Assembly: GCF_000719775.1 (NCBI RefSeq)
Contig: NZ_JOHR01000006.1
Location: 62,001 to 126,000, forward strand
Reading direction: 5' to 3'
Length of the DNA: 64,000 nt
DNA from: Streptomyces sp. NRRL F-5135
Lineage (GTDB): Bacteria; Actinomycetota; Actinomycetes; Streptomycetales; Streptomycetaceae
Position numbers and translations under genes: made by a program. Positions 61,395 to 64,000 of the stretch are shown here, one piece after another. Under the pieces are notes generated by a model. That model had not been told where the DNA came from. It did no database searches and was given only the letters and a program-made list of their open reading frames with translations. Each line of letters opens with the position of its first letter. Within the stretch, counting starts at the first letter, position 1.

Positions 61395-62639
61395 ATGGTC
61401 ACCCGCACGGCTGTCGCCGCCCTCGCCACCTGCGCGGCACTGCTGGCCGCCACCGGCTGCTCGTCCAGTTTCGGCAGTGGCAAGGAGGCGGAGCAGGACA
61501 AGAGCGAGAAGCAGCGGCTCCGAGTGCTGATCGCCACCTCCGGCGACGCCGAGACCAAGGCAGTCAAGGACGCCGCCGCCGCGTACGCCGCGAAGTCCGG
61601 CAACACGGTCACGGTCGAGATCGCCAAGGACATGAACCAGCAGCTCGCCCAGTCCTTCGCCGGGCACAAGCCGCCGGACGTCTTCTACGTCAACTCCGAC
61701 CAGTTCGCGAACTACGCCAAGGGCGGCTCGCTCCACGCCTACGGTGATCGGATACCGGACGCGGACGACTTCTCCGAGCAGCTGCGCGCCTCCTTCTCGT
61801 ACGACGGGAAGCTGGTGTGCCTGCCCAAGGACACCTCCACCCTGGCGCTCGCCGTCAACACCGACCTGTGGAAGAAGGCGGGGCTGACGGAGAAGGACTA
61901 CCCCAAGACCTGGCAGGACCTGGAGACGGTGGCCGGCAAGCTCACCGGCGACGGGGTCACCGGCCTGGTCACCAGCGACGAGTACCAGCGGCTCGGCGTC
62001 TTCATGAAGCAGGCGGGCGGCTGGCTCACGGACGCGGACCAGACGAAGATGACCGCCGACACCGCGCAGAACGCCGAGGGACTGAACTTCGTGAAGTCCA
62101 TGCTGGCGTCGGGCTCGATGAAGTTCGCCAAGCAGGTGGACACCAGCTGGGGCGGTGAGGCGCTCGGCAAGGGCAAGGCCGCCATGACCATCGAGGGCAA
62201 CTGGCTCGAAGGCGGGATGCGGCTCGACTACCCGGACGTGAAGTACGCGGCGGTGCCGCTGCCCGCCGGTCCGGCCGGCCCCGGCACGCTGGCCTTCAGC
62301 ACCTGCTGGGGCGTCGCCGCCGAGAGCGCGCACCAGGCCGCGGCCGTCGACCTCGTGACGTACCTGAGCTCCGCGGACCAGCAGCTGAAGTTCGCCGACG
62401 CGTTCGGTGTGATGCCCTCGCGCACCAGTGCGCTGGCGGCCTACGCGAAGCAGGAGCCGGCCGCCAAGGCCTGGGTGGACGGCAGCGCCTACGCGCAGGG
62501 GCCGGTGACGATCGCCGGCTTCGACAAGGTGCTCAGCCAGTTCAACACCGACCTCCAGTCGCTGCGCACGGCGGACCCGAAGAAGATCCTCGCCGATCTC
62601 CAGCGCAACGGCGAACAGGCGATCGCGAAGGGCGAATGA
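61395..62639 (+). CDS. ABC sugar transporter substrate-binding lipoprotein
   Basis: A 414-residue solute-binding protein. The lipobox LLAATGC gives a lipid-modified Cys near residue 20. Cluster-1 sugar-binding features are seen: KAVKDAAAAYAAKSGNTVTVEIAKDMNQQ, VNTDLWKKAGLTEKDYPKTWQDLE, KGKAAMTIEGNWLEGGM. ATG 61395 is chosen because GGAGG lies 5-9 nt upstream and itself contains an earlier in-frame ATG (61383) that is part of the site. It is the first of a coupled importer operon. Confidence 0.93.
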   Translation: MVTRTAVAALATCAALLAATGCSSSFGSGKEAEQDKSEKQRLRVLIATSGDAETKAVKDAAAAYAAKSGNTVTVEIAKDMNQQLAQSFAGHKPPDVFYVNSDQFANYAKGGSLHAYGDRIPDADDFSEQLRASFSYDGKLVCLPKDTSTLALAVNTDLWKKAGLTEKDYPKTWQDLETVAGKLTGDGVTGLVTSDEYQRLGVFMKQAGGWLTDADQTKMTADTAQNAEGLNFVKSMLASGSMKFAKQVDTSWGGEALGKGKAAMTIEGNWLEGGMRLDYPDVKYAAVPLPAGPAGPGTLAFSTCWGVAAESAHQAAAVDLVTYLSSADQQLKFADAFGVMPSRTSALAAYAKQEPAAKAWVDGSAYAQGPVTIAGFDKVLSQFNTDLQSLRTADPKKILADLQRNGEQAIAKGE

Positions 62640-63913
62640 GCCCGATGTCCTTCCGCACGACACGCACGGCCCGTACGCGCGGTACGCCGGGTACGCCGGG
62701 TGCCTCCGGTACATCCGGCACGCCGGGCGCATCCGGTACGGACGCGCGGACGGCCTCCACCACGGGCCGGAAAACCTCTCGCACCGACGAGAGCTCCCGA
62801 ACGACCGGCTCATCGGGCGAACCTGACACGCCCGGTGGGACCGGTTCGACCGCGACGTCCCGCGCCCGCGCCCCGCGCGCGGGGCGTCGCGGTGAAGGCG
62901 CCTGGGGCTGGCTGTTCGTCAGCCCCATGGTGCTGATCCTCGGCCTGTTCCTGGTGCTGCCGATCCTGATGGCACTGTGGGTGAGCCTGCTGCGCTGGGA
63001 CGGGCAGTCCAATCCGTTCAGCGCCCAGGCCGACTTCGTGGGCCTGGACAACTACCGGACGCTGTTCACACAGGACGGACTCGACCGGACGCTCTTCGCG
63101 ACCGCCCTGCGCAACAACGCCTACTACGTCCTGCTGACCGTGCCCCTCCAGACGGGACTGGCGCTGCTGCTGGCCCTGATCGTCAACCAGAAGCTGCTGC
63201 GCGCGCGGGGAGCCCTGCGCACCGCCTTCTTCTTCCCGTCGGTCACCAGCTCCATCGCCGTGTCCACGGTCTTCCTCTTCCTGTTCCAGGGCAGTGGCGC
63301 CGTCAACACGCTGCTGTCCTGGATCGGGGTGAAAGGCCCGAACTGGTTCGCGGACTCGCGCGGTGTGCTCTCCCTGGCCCTCGGCGGCCTCGGCCTCGTC
63401 GATCCGGACCGGCCCACGGGGGCGCTCGCCGAGCACTCCTTCATGGGCCTGTCCTGGTTCGAGTGGCTGTCCGGACCGTCCGTGGCGATGTGCACGATCA
63501 TCCTGCTGGCCGTGTGGACCACCTCCGGCACCTTCATGCTGATCTTCCTCGCGGCGCTCCAGGACATCCCGAGGGAGCTGGAGGAGTCGGCCGCGCTGGA
63601 GGGCGTGAACCGCTTCCAGATGCTGCGGTACGTGACGCTGCCCGCGCTGCGTCCCGTGCTGTTCCTGGTGCTCACCCTGGGGCTGATCGCCACCTGGCAG
63701 GTCTTCGACCAGGTGTACGTGATGGGCCAGGGAGCCCCGGGCAACACCACGCTGACGCCGGCCTTCCTGTCGTACTCGGCCGGATTCGACAACGCCGACT
63801 TCGGCCAGGGCGCGGCCATCGCGTTCGTGCTGCTCGTGCTGATTCTGTGTCTGACCGCGTTCCAGCGCTGGGCGCTGCGGGAGCGCGGCACACGCACCGG
63901 GAGGAACCGATGA
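62636..63913 (+). CDS. ABC sugar transporter permease
   Basis: A 425-residue MalF-type permease with about six helices and the EAA motif EESAALEGVNRFQMLRYVTLPALRP. A Gly/Thr/Ser-rich N-terminal tail of ~85 residues with GTPGASGT repeats is unusual. ATG overlaps the binding-protein stop by 4 nt. A periplasmic loop (~200-255) is long. Confidence 0.92.
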   Translation: MSPMSFRTTRTARTRGTPGTPGASGTSGTPGASGTDARTASTTGRKTSRTDESSRTTGSSGEPDTPGGTGSTATSRARAPRAGRRGEGAWGWLFVSPMVLILGLFLVLPILMALWVSLLRWDGQSNPFSAQADFVGLDNYRTLFTQDGLDRTLFATALRNNAYYVLLTVPLQTGLALLLALIVNQKLLRARGALRTAFFFPSVTSSIAVSTVFLFLFQGSGAVNTLLSWIGVKGPNWFADSRGVLSLALGGLGLVDPDRPTGALAEHSFMGLSWFEWLSGPSVAMCTIILLAVWTTSGTFMLIFLAALQDIPRELEESAALEGVNRFQMLRYVTLPALRPVLFLVLTLGLIATWQVFDQVYVMGQGAPGNTTLTPAFLSYSAGFDNADFGQGAAIAFVLLVLILCLTAFQRWALRERGTRTGRNR

Positions 63914-64000
63914 GTGCCAGGACCGCCGCCGTGGAGAAGGCCGACCGGCGGTCCGGCCGGGACGCGCGGGTCCGCGAGCGCCGGGCCGTCCGGGACCGGG
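63910..64000 (+). CDS. Second ABC permease, cut by the window end
   Basis: ATG 63910 overlaps the previous stop (ATGA). Only ~30 residues (Arg/Ala-rich cytoplasmic start, MSARTAAVEKADRRSGRDAR) are present, so identity rests on position: a MalG-type permease is expected here. Confidence 0.6.
   Translation, partial: MSARTAAVEKADRRSGRDARVRERRAVRDR

Overview
The window is very GC-rich actinobacterial DNA and almost certainly chromosomal Streptomyces or a close relative. The signs are strong third-position G/C, frequent GTG and occasional TTG starts, ATGA/GTGA-coupled operons, an RsbW-like ATPase, a SepF paralogue, F420-type oxidoreductases and Hen1/Pnkp RNA repair. I saw no rRNA, tRNA or CRISPR array. 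The only mobile-element trace is a decayed transposase end near 45.6-45.9 kb.

Layout. 0.2-5.3 kb: a secreted beta-helix protein, a PadR/HAAS-membrane-protein pair facing a small membrane protein, and a MerR-HEAT regulator with a HEAT-repeat partner. 5.3-10.8 kb: a large secreted subtilase and a large protein with a Flp-type prepilin N-terminus. 11.0-18.7 kb: a catabolic cluster that fits the aerobic CoA-dependent (hybrid) anthranilate route, with 2-aminobenzoate-CoA ligase, anthraniloyl-CoA monooxygenase/reductase, enoyl-CoA hydratase, acyl-CoA dehydrogenase, a RidA-type deaminase and a PaaX-like regulator. 19-23 kb: an RsbW-like ATPase and arginine catabolism genes (ornithine carbamoyltransferase, arginine deiminase) around a small flavin/F420-binding protein.

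23.1-45.0 kb is the centrepiece. It is a co-directional minus-strand locus of nine genes: Crp/Fnr regulator, class III cyclase-like protein, P-loop ATPase with a helical-repeat tail, SPFH/band-7-like protein, membrane-anchored vWA protein, tubulin-like protein, multi-pass membrane protein, pseudokinase/zinc-ribbon/GTPase fusion, and a GAP1-like protein. Nearly all cistrons overlap by 1-4 nt. The parts belong to the GTPase/GAP1/tubulin-like class of predicted NTP-dependent biological conflict systems. The cyclase-like protein (C-terminus) and the ATPase (N-terminus) carry short look-alike motifs that could be a homotypic, RHIM/amyloid-type interaction pair. I think this is the most interesting signal in the window.

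45.9-53.7 kb continues the conflict theme: a GNAT enzyme, the Pnkp-Hen1 RNA repair operon, a small membrane protein with a probable leaderless mRNA, and a TIR-domain protein overlapping a HIT hydrolase. 53.9-57.5 kb holds housekeeping and regulatory genes: AraC/GyrI-like regulator, LLM oxidoreductase, a DUF6099-like protein, a MazG-like pyrophosphohydrolase and SepF-like protein. 57.7-64.0 kb is a sugar-use locus: a glycogen-debranching-like glycosidase diverges from a LacI regulator across two operator-like dyads, followed by an ABC sugar importer (binding lipoprotein, permease, and a second permease cut by the window end). Convergent gene pairs are often separated by perfect hairpins.
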